From positions 434,001 to 498,000 of the forward strand of contig JAIYCV010000042.1 of NCBI GenBank assembly GCA_027487845.1: a stretch of DNA of 64,000 nucleotides, written 5' to 3'. Positions 17,809 through 26,263 of this stretch are shown here, one piece after another. Position numbers and translations under genes: made by a program. The DNA is from Flammeovirgaceae bacterium. GTDB taxonomy: Bacteria > Bacteroidota > Bacteroidia > Cytophagales > Cyclobacteriaceae. The first letter of the stretch is position 1, and each line of letters begins with the position of its first letter. Under the pieces are notes generated by a model. The model made no database searches and had not been told where the DNA came from. It saw only the letters and a list, made by a program, of their open reading frames with translations.

Positions 17809-17816
17809 TACTTTTG
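17809..17816 (+). promoter_or_regulatory. -7 element immediately upstream of uppS
   Basis: TACTTTTG is a perfect TAnnTTTG. It ends 7 bases before the GTG start at 17824, so the predicted transcript would have almost no leader. I see no good -33 element at 19-20 bases. Confidence 0.5.
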
Positions 17817-17823
17817 CGGTCTT

Positions 17824-18567
17824 GTGGCCACATTGAAAGAAAATATTGACCTAACTAATTTGCCGAGTCACATTGCTGTTATTATGGACGGCAATGGAAG
17901 ATGGGCCAAGCAAAAAGGAGCAGCAAGGATATTTGGGCACAGAAACGCGATAGGAGCTGTTAAAGATATTACTGAGGCTTGTGCCGAAATTGGTATCAAA
18001 TACTTAACACTGTACGCTTTCAGCACAGAAAACTGGGGCAGGCCTAAAGATGAAGTAGATGGATTGATGGAGTTATTGGTAAATACCCTTCAAAAGGAAT
18101 TAAAGACTCTTTTAAAAAATAATGTGCGGCTAATGACGATTGGAGGTATTGATCATTTGCCATTAGCCTGCCAACGAAATTTAATGGAAGCCAAAGAGGC
18201 AACAAAAACAAACCAAGGGCTAACCTTACTTCTGGCGTTGAATTACAGCGGCAGGTGGGAAATTGCAAAGGCAGCTATGCAGATGGCGGAAGCTGTGGAA
18301 TCAGGAAAATTGAAGCTTTCATCGATTGACGAGGTATCGTTTTCGTCCTATTTAGATACGGCAGGAATACCCGATCCCGAATTGGTGATTCGCACAAGCG
18401 GAGAAATGAGGATTAGTAATTTTCTATTGTGGCAAATGGCTTACTCAGAGTTTTACTTCACAAAAACACTTTGGCCCGATTTCGGAAAAGAGAACCTCTA
18501 TGAAGCCATTTGTGACTACCAGAAAAGAGAACGAAGATTTGGAAAAGTGTTGATCCCAACTGCATAA
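17824..18567 (+). CDS. uppS: Isoprenyl transferase (undecaprenyl diphosphate synthase)
   Basis: UppS condenses isopentenyl units onto farnesyl diphosphate to make the lipid carrier for cell-wall synthesis. The 247-residue protein shows the cis-prenyltransferase motifs VIMDGNGRWAKQKG (catalytic Asp near residue 23), YAFSTENWGRPKDEV, and RTSGEMRISNFLLWQ followed by AYSEFYFT. The start is a GTG; a TTG three codons later is possible. It is followed two bases after its stop by bamA, giving an envelope operon uppS-bamA-ompH-ompH ending at the terminator at 22451. Confidence 0.96.
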   Translation: MATLKENIDLTNLPSHIAVIMDGNGRWAKQKGAARIFGHRNAIGAVKDITEACAEIGIKYLTLYAFSTENWGRPKDEVDGLMELLVNTLQKELKTLLKNNVRLMTIGGIDHLPLACQRNLMEAKEATKTNQGLTLLLALNYSGRWEIAKAAMQMAEAVESGKLKLSSIDEVSFSSYLDTAGIPDPELVIRTSGEMRISNFLLWQMAYSEFYFTKTLWPDFGKENLYEAICDYQKRERRFGKVLIPTA

Positions 18568-18569
18568 AA

Positions 18570-21308
18570 ATGAAGAAGTCACTATTACTTGCTTTGCTTG
18601 GTCTTTTATTCTGCTTCCAAACTTCGGGACAATTCAGAAAAAGCAGAGGAAAAGCCACCGTGCAAGCCCCAGCGGCCGACCCTAGTGTGTTGAATTATGC
18701 AAACCCTACCGAGTATTTCGTTGGAGGAATTGAAATTACTGGCCTTCAGGTGCTTGACAAAAACGCAATGATTTCCCTTACGGGATTAAAAGTAGGAGAT
18801 AAAATAAAAATACCAGGCGATGCCATAACCGGAGCGATCCGCAAACTTTGGAAGCACGGCCTCGTTGGTGACGTTTCGATTCTTGTAGATAGAATTGAAG
18901 GGCAAAATGTTTTTTTGGTGGTAAACCTTGCCGAGCGCCCTCGCTTAACTGACTATTATTTTACTGGAATAACAAAAGGTAGACAGGGCTCTTTAAAGGA
19001 TGATTTAAAGCTGATACGTGGGAAAATCGTGAATGATGCTTCGATTAGAAACGCTGAACTTTCAGTGAAGAAACACTTTGTGAAAAAAGGGTTTCTTAAC
19101 ACAACTGTAAAAATAAACCCAGAATCTGACTCGCTGAACCGCGGTGGTATCAGATTACGGATTGATGTCGATCTAAAATCGAAAGTGAGGATCAACGAAA
19201 TTCAGTTTGAAGGAAATGAAAATATTTCTTCAGCTAAACTTAAGAAGCAATTTAAAAAGACACACGAACACGCCCGCATTTCACTCCATCGCACATTGCT
19301 AAAGGGCATTTTGAATTTTAGACCCCGACAGGTGAAAGAATTTTTCGATTCGAGCTATAAAGTTACGCCCCGAGGGTTAAAAGAATTCTTAAACAAAAAT
19401 GTGAAGCTAAATTTCTTTGCAGGATCGAAATTTATTAAAAGCGAATTTGACGCAGACAAAACTAAACTCATTGACTTCTATAACACACAGGGATTTAGGG
19501 ATGCAGACATCATTACCGATACCATTGTGAGGCACGGCTCCAATTCCATAGATGTGAAAGTGAAACTTGCGGAGGGTAAGAAGTACTATTTTAGAAACAT
19601 CACTTGGTCTGGCAATTATGTGCATACTGTTAACACATTGAATAAGATCCTCGATATTAAAAAAGGAGATGTGTACAACAATGAAATGCTTGAAAAGAAA
19701 ACCTCGTTCAACCCTAAAGGGGCAGACATCAGCGGGCTTTACATGGATGATGGGTATCTTTTCTTCAGGGTTGTGCCTGTGGAAGTGGCGGTAGAAGGCG
19801 ATTCGATTGACGTAGAAATGCGAATGACCGAAGGTGATCAAGCGACTATAGATGAAGTTATAATAAGCGGCAATGAACGAACAAGTGACCATGTAATAAG
19901 AAGGGAATTGAATACCGTGCCCGGTCAAAAGTTTAGAAGGTCAGATATCATTCGCACCCAACAGCAACTTTCACAAATGGGGTATTTTAATCCTCAAAAA
20001 ATTGAACAAGACATTCGTCCAAATCCCGCCAACGGAACCGTAAATATCGAATGGAAGCTGCAAGAACAATCGAATGACCAAGTAGAGTTATCGGGCGGAT
20101 GGGGAGGTTTTTACGGATTTGTGGGTACTGTCGGCTTGGCCTTTAATAATTTTTCATTGCGCAATGTTCCACATCTTAAAAAGTGGAGGCCGCTTCCTGT
20201 TGGCGATGGCCAGAAGCTTTCGATCCGTGCTCAGGCAAATGGCCAGTCTTTCCAAAGCTATACGTTTTCATTTACCGAGCCTTGGCTAGGAGGCAAAAAG
20301 CCAAATTCGCTGACGGTAAGCTTAAACCATTCTATCACTAGACAGCCGGCTGGCTTTACCAACTCTAGAACGTTGGATTTCAGTAACCCCAATTCTCCGT
20401 CCTTAAAGCAAATAGGAATTACGGTAGGTCTTGGCCGAAGATTGGAGTGGCCCGATAGCTATTTTGTCCTTACCAATGCGCTATCTTACTTAGTGTATGA
20501 TTATCGCAATTACTTTGGCATAGGCGGCCCGCTCCCGGTAATTGGGCAGTCTACTAGCATAAAACTAAATACCACACTTTCTAGAAATAGCATTGACAAT
20601 CCCATGTATCCTACATCAGGATCCACCATTTCGTTGAGTTTAGACTTAACACCACCGTATTCGCTGTTTAGAAACAAAGACTATTTGAATAATCCTGACG
20701 AGCGATACAAATGGATTGAACTGCACAAGTGGATGTTTGACGCTAAATATTATGTAAAAATATTTGGGAGCAAAAAACCAGATGGCAGAAGTTTAGTACT
20801 AGAAACAAAAGCTCATTTTGGATATATCGGCACTTACTCTAGCGATGTCGGCCCTGGCCCTTTTGAACGATTCCTCATGGGCGGTGCTGGTTTGGCTGGC
20901 GGGTTTAACTCGTTTGTACTGGGTCAAGATATTATTGGCTTAAGGGGCTATCAAGATAATTTAGTTACCCCTCCTCTCTATTCTCAGCGCGGAACAAGAC
21001 AGGTAAGTGGAATAGAAGGCGGCACTATCTATAATAAATTCGGGATGGAGCTCCGCTACCCCGTAACAACTGGCCAAACAGCTACTATCTATGCTTTACT
21101 ATACAGCGAGGCGGGTAACAACTGGAACAATATTGAGGAATTTAACCCGTTTAACCTTTACAAATCAGCTGGGTTTGGCGCAAGAATCTTTATGCCAGCC
21201 TTTGGATTAATTGGATTAAACTGGGGATATGGCTTTGATAAATTACCAGGAGCAACAGATAAAAGTGGAGCTCAGTTTCACTTTACCATCGGCCAACAGA
21301 TCAGGTAA
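18570..21308 (+). CDS. bamA: Outer membrane protein assembly factor BamA
   Basis: BamA inserts beta-barrel proteins into the outer membrane. The 912-residue product begins with a signal peptide (KKSLLLALLGLLFCFQTSG). A series of POTRA domains follows to about residue 500 (VGGIEITGLQVLDKNAMI; VRINEIQFEGNENISSAKL; ATIDEVIISGNERTSDHVIR). The 16-strand barrel comes last, with LRGYQDN as the conserved loop 6 RGF/RGY-type motif and an aromatic-rich end (FHFTIGQQIR). A charged insertion around residues 220-280 within the POTRA region is common in Bacteroidota homologues. It sits between uppS and two ompH genes. Confidence 0.95.
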   Translation: MKKSLLLALLGLLFCFQTSGQFRKSRGKATVQAPAADPSVLNYANPTEYFVGGIEITGLQVLDKNAMISLTGLKVGDKIKIPGDAITGAIRKLWKHGLVGDVSILVDRIEGQNVFLVVNLAERPRLTDYYFTGITKGRQGSLKDDLKLIRGKIVNDASIRNAELSVKKHFVKKGFLNTTVKINPESDSLNRGGIRLRIDVDLKSKVRINEIQFEGNENISSAKLKKQFKKTHEHARISLHRTLLKGILNFRPRQVKEFFDSSYKVTPRGLKEFLNKNVKLNFFAGSKFIKSEFDADKTKLIDFYNTQGFRDADIITDTIVRHGSNSIDVKVKLAEGKKYYFRNITWSGNYVHTVNTLNKILDIKKGDVYNNEMLEKKTSFNPKGADISGLYMDDGYLFFRVVPVEVAVEGDSIDVEMRMTEGDQATIDEVIISGNERTSDHVIRRELNTVPGQKFRRSDIIRTQQQLSQMGYFNPQKIEQDIRPNPANGTVNIEWKLQEQSNDQVELSGGWGGFYGFVGTVGLAFNNFSLRNVPHLKKWRPLPVGDGQKLSIRAQANGQSFQSYTFSFTEPWLGGKKPNSLTVSLNHSITRQPAGFTNSRTLDFSNPNSPSLKQIGITVGLGRRLEWPDSYFVLTNALSYLVYDYRNYFGIGGPLPVIGQSTSIKLNTTLSRNSIDNPMYPTSGSTISLSLDLTPPYSLFRNKDYLNNPDERYKWIELHKWMFDAKYYVKIFGSKKPDGRSLVLETKAHFGYIGTYSSDVGPGPFERFLMGGAGLAGGFNSFVLGQDIIGLRGYQDNLVTPPLYSQRGTRQVSGIEGGTIYNKFGMELRYPVTTGQTATIYALLYSEAGNNWNNIEEFNPFNLYKSAGFGARIFMPAFGLIGLNWGYGFDKLPGATDKSGAQFHFTIGQQIR

Positions 21309-21309
21309 A

Positions 21310-21843
21310 ATGCGATTTCAATTAATTTTGCTTGCAATACTATGTTTCGGCTTGACTTTTGCACAAGCTCAGAAGTTCGGCTACATGGATTCCGATTTCA
21401 TATTGAACAAAATGCCCGATTATAGTAAAGCGCAAGCCGAAATAGAGCAGCTTTCGGCAGCATGGCAAAAAGAGATAGAGGAGATGCAAAAAAAAATAGA
21501 GACTTCGTATAGTACTTTTCAGTCAGAGCAAGTACTCTTGACAGAGGAAATGAAGCAAGAACGATTGACCGAAATAAAAAAGAAGGAAAGTGAATTAAAA
21601 GATTACCAAAAAAAAGTATTTGGTTTTGGAGGTCTCTTTTTTTTGAAAAAACAGGAATTGATTAAACCTTTGCAGGATAAAGTTTTTGATGCCGCAGGAA
21701 AAGTAGCGAAGATGAAAAGATTAGCAATTATCTTTGATAAAGCTGGAGAGTTGGTGATGATTTATACCGATCCAATACATGACTATACGGATTTTGTACT
21801 TGAAGAACTTGGACTAGGTGACCCAAACGATAAAATTAAATAA
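21310..21843 (+). CDS. OmpH/Skp family periplasmic chaperone
   Basis: The 177-residue protein starts one base after the bamA stop, at the ATG at 21310. The signal peptide is MRFQLILLAILCFGLTFAQA. The mature N-terminus KFGYMDSDFILNKMPDYSKA is the OmpH signature strand, and a long coiled-coil helix follows (about residues 45-115). OmpH/Skp proteins are trimeric jellyfish-shaped chaperones that guard unfolded outer-membrane proteins on the way to BamA. It is the first of two adjacent paralogues, with a longer C-terminal end (GLGDPNDKIK) than the second. Confidence 0.9.
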   Translation: MRFQLILLAILCFGLTFAQAQKFGYMDSDFILNKMPDYSKAQAEIEQLSAAWQKEIEEMQKKIETSYSTFQSEQVLLTEEMKQERLTEIKKKESELKDYQKKVFGFGGLFFLKKQELIKPLQDKVFDAAGKVAKMKRLAIIFDKAGELVMIYTDPIHDYTDFVLEELGLGDPNDKIK

Positions 21844-21867
21844 CTAAATAAACTACCCCTTACTTAC

Positions 21868-22428
21868 ATGAGAACTACGCTTTTACTAATTCTGCTTGGC
21901 TGTTTTGCTTTCGCTACTCAAGCACAGACTCAAAAAATTGGCTATGCAGATACTGAATATATTTTCAGCCAAATGCCCGAAATGAAACAACTTGAAAATG
22001 ATCTAAAAACCCACGGCACACAGTTAGAAAATCAATTGAAGGCAAAATATCAAGAGTATCAAACAAAATTGACTGCCTACAACAATATGCCGGCTACAAC
22101 TCCTGATGCTATAAAAAAAGATAAGGAAACTGAATTGGCTCAATTGCAAGAAAATATTCAAAAGTTTCAACAAGATGCTCAAGCGTCCATCCAAAAGAAG
22201 CAAACCGATTTGATGGAACCACTTTACGCCAAAGTGCATAAGGCCATTGAAGAGGTTGCCAAAGAAAATGCTTATAGCTTTGTAATTAACTCTCAACTTG
22301 GCGCTGGCGCGGATGTGCTTCTATACAACGATGAGAATTATGACATTTCGAAGCTTGTGTTAAAGAAAATGGGTGTAACTCCGAGTGCCACAGCCTCGCC
22401 AACAACAACACCTGTTAAAAAGAATTAA
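21868..22428 (+). CDS. OmpH/Skp family periplasmic chaperone, second copy
   Basis: The 186-residue paralogue of the preceding gene lies 24 bases downstream. The signal peptide is MRTTLLLILLGCFAFATQAQ. The OmpH strand is KIGYADTEYIFSQMPEMKQL, then a Gln/Lys-rich coiled coil (about residues 45-120), then YSFVINSQLGAGADVLLYND, a typical OmpH C-terminal sheet. The tail is Thr/Pro-rich. It is the last gene before a strong terminator, so it closes the uppS-bamA operon. Confidence 0.92.
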   Translation: MRTTLLLILLGCFAFATQAQTQKIGYADTEYIFSQMPEMKQLENDLKTHGTQLENQLKAKYQEYQTKLTAYNNMPATTPDAIKKDKETELAQLQENIQKFQQDAQASIQKKQTDLMEPLYAKVHKAIEEVAKENAYSFVINSQLGAGADVLLYNDENYDISKLVLKKMGVTPSATASPTTTPVKKN

Positions 22429-22450
22429 ATTTTAATTGTTTACAGAATTT

Positions 22451-22475
22451 AAACCCCAGCATCTGGGGTTTTTTT
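22451..22475 (+). terminator. Rho-independent terminator of the uppS-bamA-ompH operon
   Basis: A perfect 9-bp stem (AAACCCCAG / CTGGGGTTT) with a CAT loop is followed by a run of T. It lies 23 bases after the second ompH stop. The convergent lipoprotein gene ends just downstream, so the hairpin may serve both directions. Confidence 0.9.
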
Positions 22476-22480
22476 ATTTG

Positions 22481-22960
22481 TTATTCCTTTATCGATAGCA
22501 CAACAATTTTCTTAGGTATTGTAACTCCAATGGCGTAGTTGAATCGTTTTGATCCATCAGGAAGCGTCTTGGTTATTGGTTTAGTGTAAAGAATTGAGTC
22601 TTTCCCAGCCCGCTGGACATTGTCTGTTAATTCGGTATTGGCGGGTGCATTAACATAGGCGTCAAGGAGTTGAGTCTCCGTTTCGCTTTTAAATTTGCTC
22701 GTTGTGCTAAGCATCGTTATTCTTGACTGATACTTGCTTTGCAAAGAATCCAATACAACAGAAGAGCTGACAGATTTCCCCTCTAAAAATTTTGCAATTG
22801 TTCTTCCCAACAAAAATGCAGATTCAGTTATCTGAGCCTCAGTTACTTTCTTTAAGGCATGATCGGCCATATCTTTTTTTGCCTTTTTTCGCTGCTCGTC
22901 AGTAAGAGTTCCTCCGCATCCAAACAAGATTATCAATCCAACTGTCAAGCACCTGTTCAT
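22481..22960 (-). CDS. Putative lipoprotein of unknown function
   Basis: The 159-residue protein has a short lipoprotein signal (MNRCLTVGLIILFGCGG, lipidated Cys about residue 15). The mature part is helical and basic (TDEQRKKAKKDMADHALKKV), ending with a small beta-rich section (NYAIGVTIPKKIVVLSIKE). No domain is recognised. Its start overlaps the upstream oxygenase stop as ATGA, so the two genes are co-transcribed. Confidence 0.75.
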   Translation of the reverse strand: MNRCLTVGLIILFGCGGTLTDEQRKKAKKDMADHALKKVTEAQITESAFLLGRTIAKFLEGKSVSSSVVLDSLQSKYQSRITMLSTTSKFKSETETQLLDAYVNAPANTELTDNVQRAGKDSILYTKPITKTLPDGSKRFNYAIGVTIPKKIVVLSIKE

Positions 22961-23583
22961 TTTATATCAATTAGTTGATCTAACATCCATCCGGTAACAC
23001 TTAATCTTTCACGCGAAGCGGGCAAAACTTCGTGTTCAATTAAATCACTTCTCATACACACGAGCCTGCCAGCCACTGGAAAAATGTCTATTTCATTGCT
23101 TTGTGAGTAAACGCGAAGTTGACCTCCCTGTTCAGATCTCCAGTCTCGATTTAAATATAAGATTACTGAAATTTTTCGATGGTCTTGTTGTTTAAACTGA
23201 TCAACGTGGCGCCTGTAGTAACTTCCAACTGGATAGGAAGTTAAGTGCAACTCTATGTCTTTTAAGCTTAAAAAAAGTGTTTTGTTCAAATAGACCTGTA
23301 AGGCATTGAGTCTATTGACGTAAACTGAAATACTTAAATGCGCCTTTTTAGTGTCTAGCCAAGAGATATAATCTCCTCTTACACTTTCGTTAATTTTCAA
23401 ACTGGCAGAATTGCCAATGCCTGCCTTTTTAAAGTGTAACATTTTATTTTTAAACTCGTCAACACTCAAAATGGCTTCTATTTCGCGATCGTCTAAAAAA
23501 CTATCTGTTACCGAAAATCCTTTTTCAGCTAAATCATCAACAATTTGTTCAAATACAATACTTTCGCGCGAAATCACACTCAA
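22957..23583 (-). CDS. 2OG-Fe(II) oxygenase family protein (prolyl 4-hydroxylase-like)
   Basis: The 208-residue protein carries the double-stranded beta-helix iron site: YYRRHVDQFKQQDHRKISVI supplies the first His and Asp, and LIEHEVLPASRERLSVTGW supplies the second His and the 2-oxoglutarate-binding Arg. The intervening strand LYLNRDWRSEQGGQLRVYS is typical of the family. It uses O2 and 2-oxoglutarate to hydroxylate an unknown substrate. The start is ambiguous between the TTG at 23581-23583 and a GTG two codons later. It is translationally coupled to the lipoprotein gene. Confidence 0.88.
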   Translation of the reverse strand: MSVISRESIVFEQIVDDLAEKGFSVTDSFLDDREIEAILSVDEFKNKMLHFKKAGIGNSASLKINESVRGDYISWLDTKKAHLSISVYVNRLNALQVYLNKTLFLSLKDIELHLTSYPVGSYYRRHVDQFKQQDHRKISVILYLNRDWRSEQGGQLRVYSQSNEIDIFPVAGRLVCMRSDLIEHEVLPASRERLSVTGWMLDQLIDIK

Positions 23584-23677
23584 ATTTAATTATTGATTTT
23601 AGTATTCAAGCTCTTTTAAATTTACACTGGCCAATGGTTTGGCTCAAAGATTGCAACTTGCCAATGAAATCAACGCT

Positions 23678-24121
23678 ATGAAAAATATTATTTTATTTTC
23701 TGTTTTTATGATCATGATCTCATGTCTTCCAAAGGAGGAGATCGTTCTTAAAGACATACAAAATATTGAAATGAAAACGGCTGCAAATGGCGACCCCTTG
23801 CTTAGCGGAAACGCGATTTTCCACAATCCGAATAAGACAAAAATGATGTTGCGGCAAATCAATATAGAGATCTTCGTTGATGGGAAAAAAGCAGCTCATT
23901 CAGACCAGAAACTTGACGCCAACATTCCGGCCAGGAATGATTTTACGGTTCCATTAGAGGTAAAACTAAATCTTCAAGAGATTGGCCTCAATACCCTGTT
24001 CGGTTTTTTAACAGGCAAAAAACACGAAGTTCGATTTTTAGGCTCTGTTCGTGTTAAAGTTCATGGTGTTGTGGTTAAAATACCGGTCGACTATAAAAGC
24101 AATTTAAAGCTTAATATCTAG
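23678..24121 (+). CDS. LEA type 2 family lipoprotein
   Basis: The 147-residue protein starts at the ATG at 23678, where a lipoprotein signal begins (MKNIILFSVFMIMISC, Cys about residue 16). The mature domain is a beta-sandwich of the water-stress/LEA type 2 kind: SGNAIFHNPNKTKMMLRQIN, IEIFVDGKKA, NDFTVPLEVKLNL. It is probably anchored to a membrane facing the periplasm. Its role is unknown. It is a single gene, divergent from the oxygenase. Confidence 0.78.
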   Translation: MKNIILFSVFMIMISCLPKEEIVLKDIQNIEMKTAANGDPLLSGNAIFHNPNKTKMMLRQINIEIFVDGKKAAHSDQKLDANIPARNDFTVPLEVKLNLQEIGLNTLFGFLTGKKHEVRFLGSVRVKVHGVVVKIPVDYKSNLKLNI

Positions 24122-24173
24122 CCAATGCGTAATTCGCGATAAGAATTAGCCTAAATTCGCTTATGCTAATCTT

Positions 24174-25019
24174 ATGGCAACAATCGTAATTCTTGTTTGT
24201 GCTTTGCTTGCGTTAATGGTTGCTCTTCAGATTAGGGGGTATCAAAAGCTCAAAAGCCAGACGAAGCTTCTAGTTCGCCAGAACCAAGAGCAAGAGAAGC
24301 AAAAAAAATTGTTACAGGGTTTGATCAGCGAAAAAGAACAGCTAATAAGTTTGGTCTCTCACGATCTAAAAGGCCCTTTTAATCGGATCTATGCCCTCGT
24401 ACAGCTGTTATCCATGTCCTCGTCTAATCTCACAAATGAACAATTAGACTATATAAGCAAGATCCATCAAATTTCTAATGACGGGCTCGCCCTGTTGAAA
24501 AACCTGCTTGACAATAGAAGACTTGAAGATAAAGGAATAGACCTATTTATAGAAAAAGTAAATCTAACTCTTCTCGTTTCAAACTTAGTAAAGAGCTACA
24601 CGGTACTTGCAGACAAAAAACGGATTCGCGTGCATTTTGAAAAACAATCGGGTTTGGTAGTAAACTCAGATAAAATTACACTCAATAGGATCGTTGAAAA
24701 CCTGTTGTCGAATGCTTTGAAATTTACTCCATCGGGAAAGAGCATTTTTGTTTATCTTTTCCAAAACGGAGAAAATTTCGAATTAACAATAATTGATGAA
24801 GGCCCCGGAATAAGCCTTGAAGATCAACAAAAATTGTTTGTTAAATATCAACGCTTAAGTGCAAGACCAACCGGAGGGGAGAGCTCAACAGGGCTGGGGC
24901 TTTTTTTAGTAAAAAGTATGATAGAAAAAATAAACGGAACTGTTAGCTATGAAGGCGGCTTGGGGCGAGGATCGCAATTCAAGATAGCAATAAAGAATAC
25001 ATCCCTATTGGTCAAATAA
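24174..25019 (+). CDS. Sensor histidine kinase with minimal sensor region
   Basis: The 281-residue kinase has one N-terminal membrane segment (about residues 3-20), a coiled coil (21-55), the HisKA box LVSHDLKGPFNRI with His63, the N box NRIVENLLSNALKF, the G1 box DEGPGI, and the G2 region STGLGLFLVKSMIE. There is no periplasmic domain, PAS or HAMP, so the signal is not obvious. Its last 15 bases overlap the last 15 of a convergent response regulator gene. That protein is a plausible partner, although the two cannot share a promoter. Confidence 0.93.
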   Translation: MATIVILVCALLALMVALQIRGYQKLKSQTKLLVRQNQEQEKQKKLLQGLISEKEQLISLVSHDLKGPFNRIYALVQLLSMSSSNLTNEQLDYISKIHQISNDGLALLKNLLDNRRLEDKGIDLFIEKVNLTLLVSNLVKSYTVLADKKRIRVHFEKQSGLVVNSDKITLNRIVENLLSNALKFTPSGKSIFVYLFQNGENFELTIIDEGPGISLEDQQKLFVKYQRLSARPTGGESSTGLGLFLVKSMIEKINGTVSYEGGLGRGSQFKIAIKNTSLLVK

Positions 25020-25388
25020 ATAATAGTCCTCTTCTTTTCCTTCTAAAATTGCAATTAGCGAGTCGATAACATTTTCATCTTTGATAACATAATCACGCAC
25101 TCCTTTTTGAATGAAGCTTAAAACCATATTACCATCATCAATAGCACTTAACATGATTACCTTTTGCTCGTCTTTTAATTTTGATTTGATTGATTCATAA
25201 AACTCTATTCCTGTCATACCAGGGAGTTTATAATCGACAATCATAACATCAGGCAAGTTTGTTGAAAGTGCCTTTACAGCGTCTTCGCCAGCAGAAAAAA
25301 CATTCACTTTATAGGAAGAATTTTGACTGAGCGACTTTTTAATGAACTCCGCGTAAATTCCGTCATCTTCTATCACAAAAATATTCAT
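25005..25388 (-). CDS. Single-domain response regulator
   Basis: The 127-residue protein is a receiver domain only, CheY-like. It has the acidic pair ED8-D9 in FVIEDDGIY, phospho-acceptor Asp52 in VMIVDYKLPGMTG, the Ser switch in VIMLSAIDDG and the Lys in YVIKDENV. I start at the ATG at 25386-25388, since the first beta strand begins there. There is no DNA-binding domain, so the output must be through another protein. It is convergent with and overlaps the histidine kinase gene. Confidence 0.92.
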   Translation of the reverse strand: MNIFVIEDDGIYAEFIKKSLSQNSSYKVNVFSAGEDAVKALSTNLPDVMIVDYKLPGMTGIEFYESIKSKLKDEQKVIMLSAIDDGNMVLSFIQKGVRDYVIKDENVIDSLIAILEGKEEDYYLFDQ

Positions 25389-25526
25389 GGCTACGATCCT
25401 TTTCATCTGCAATATACTAAGGTTCTAAAATTTTCAGATATGCTGTAAATAAGTTTTGAGTAATATTTACCGCCAAAATGAATGTGTGAATACAGACATT
25501 TCCCTCAATTTTTATTTCAGAAGCGT

Positions 25527-25534
25527 TATTTTTG
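25527..25534 (+). promoter_or_regulatory. Candidate -7 element for mtgA
   Basis: TATTTTTG matches TAnnTTTG and ends 16 bases before the ATG at 25551. Because it lies inside the longer possible ORF starting at 25482, it supports the downstream start. Confidence 0.4.
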
Positions 25535-25550
25535 GCCACTTGATGAATTT

Positions 25551-26261
25551 ATGACCATTGTCAAAAACAAAACCCTTTTTAAGCTGTGGCGAATCTTAAA
25601 GAAGTTTTTCATTGGCTTAGTTATCGTTCAGTTTCTTTATATTCTGGTTCTCAAATGGGTTTACCCACCCATTACAATAACACAAATTTCAAGTATTGCT
25701 AGCGGATATGGCCTTAAAAGGGACTACGTTTCTTGGAAAGAAATATCGCCCAATGCGGGCCTGGCAGTAATGGCTTCTGAAGACCAGCTTTTTTATATGC
25801 ACAATGGGTTTGATTGGAAGCGGATTGAGGAAGCAATGGAGTATAACAAAAAGAAAAAGAAGAAGGTAAGAGGTGCATCTACCATAAGCCAACAGGTGGC
25901 AAAAAATGTTTTTTTATGGCAAGGGCGAAGTTGGTTTCGAAAAGGATTAGAGGTGTATTTTACGTTTATGATAGAACTCGTGTGGGGTAAAGAAAGAATT
26001 TTGGATGTTTACCTTAACGTAATCGAAATGGGCAAAGGCGTATTCGGTATAGAGGCGGCATCACAGCAATACTTTAAAAAGCCTGCTAAAAAACTAACCC
26101 AAGCGGAGGCCGCAATGATTGCTTCTTGTTTGCCTAATCCAAAAAAATTGATCGTCAAGCCACTGTCCAACTACATAAGCAGGCGATACCCCGCTGTAAT
26201 GCAGCAAATGCGTTTCATTAAGGATGTACCCGAAATTAAACTCTTACTAAACCTAAAATAA
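25551..26261 (+). CDS. mtgA: Monofunctional biosynthetic peptidoglycan transglycosylase
   Basis: The enzyme polymerises lipid II into glycan strands and belongs to glycosyltransferase family 51. The 236-residue product has one N-terminal membrane anchor (about residues 18-37). The GT51 motifs follow: MASEDQLFYMHNGFDW (catalytic Glu in the EDxxFxxHxG pattern), RGASTISQQVAKNVFL, KERILDVYLNVIEMG (second Glu) and GIEAASQQYFKKPAKKLT. There is no transpeptidase domain. The ATG at 25551 is preferred over an in-frame upstream start because of the promoter element and the normal family length. Confidence 0.95.
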   Translation: MTIVKNKTLFKLWRILKKFFIGLVIVQFLYILVLKWVYPPITITQISSIASGYGLKRDYVSWKEISPNAGLAVMASEDQLFYMHNGFDWKRIEEAMEYNKKKKKKVRGASTISQQVAKNVFLWQGRSWFRKGLEVYFTFMIELVWGKERILDVYLNVIEMGKGVFGIEAASQQYFKKPAKKLTQAEAAMIASCLPNPKKLIVKPLSNYISRRYPAVMQQMRFIKDVPEIKLLLNLK

Positions 26262-26263
26262 GT

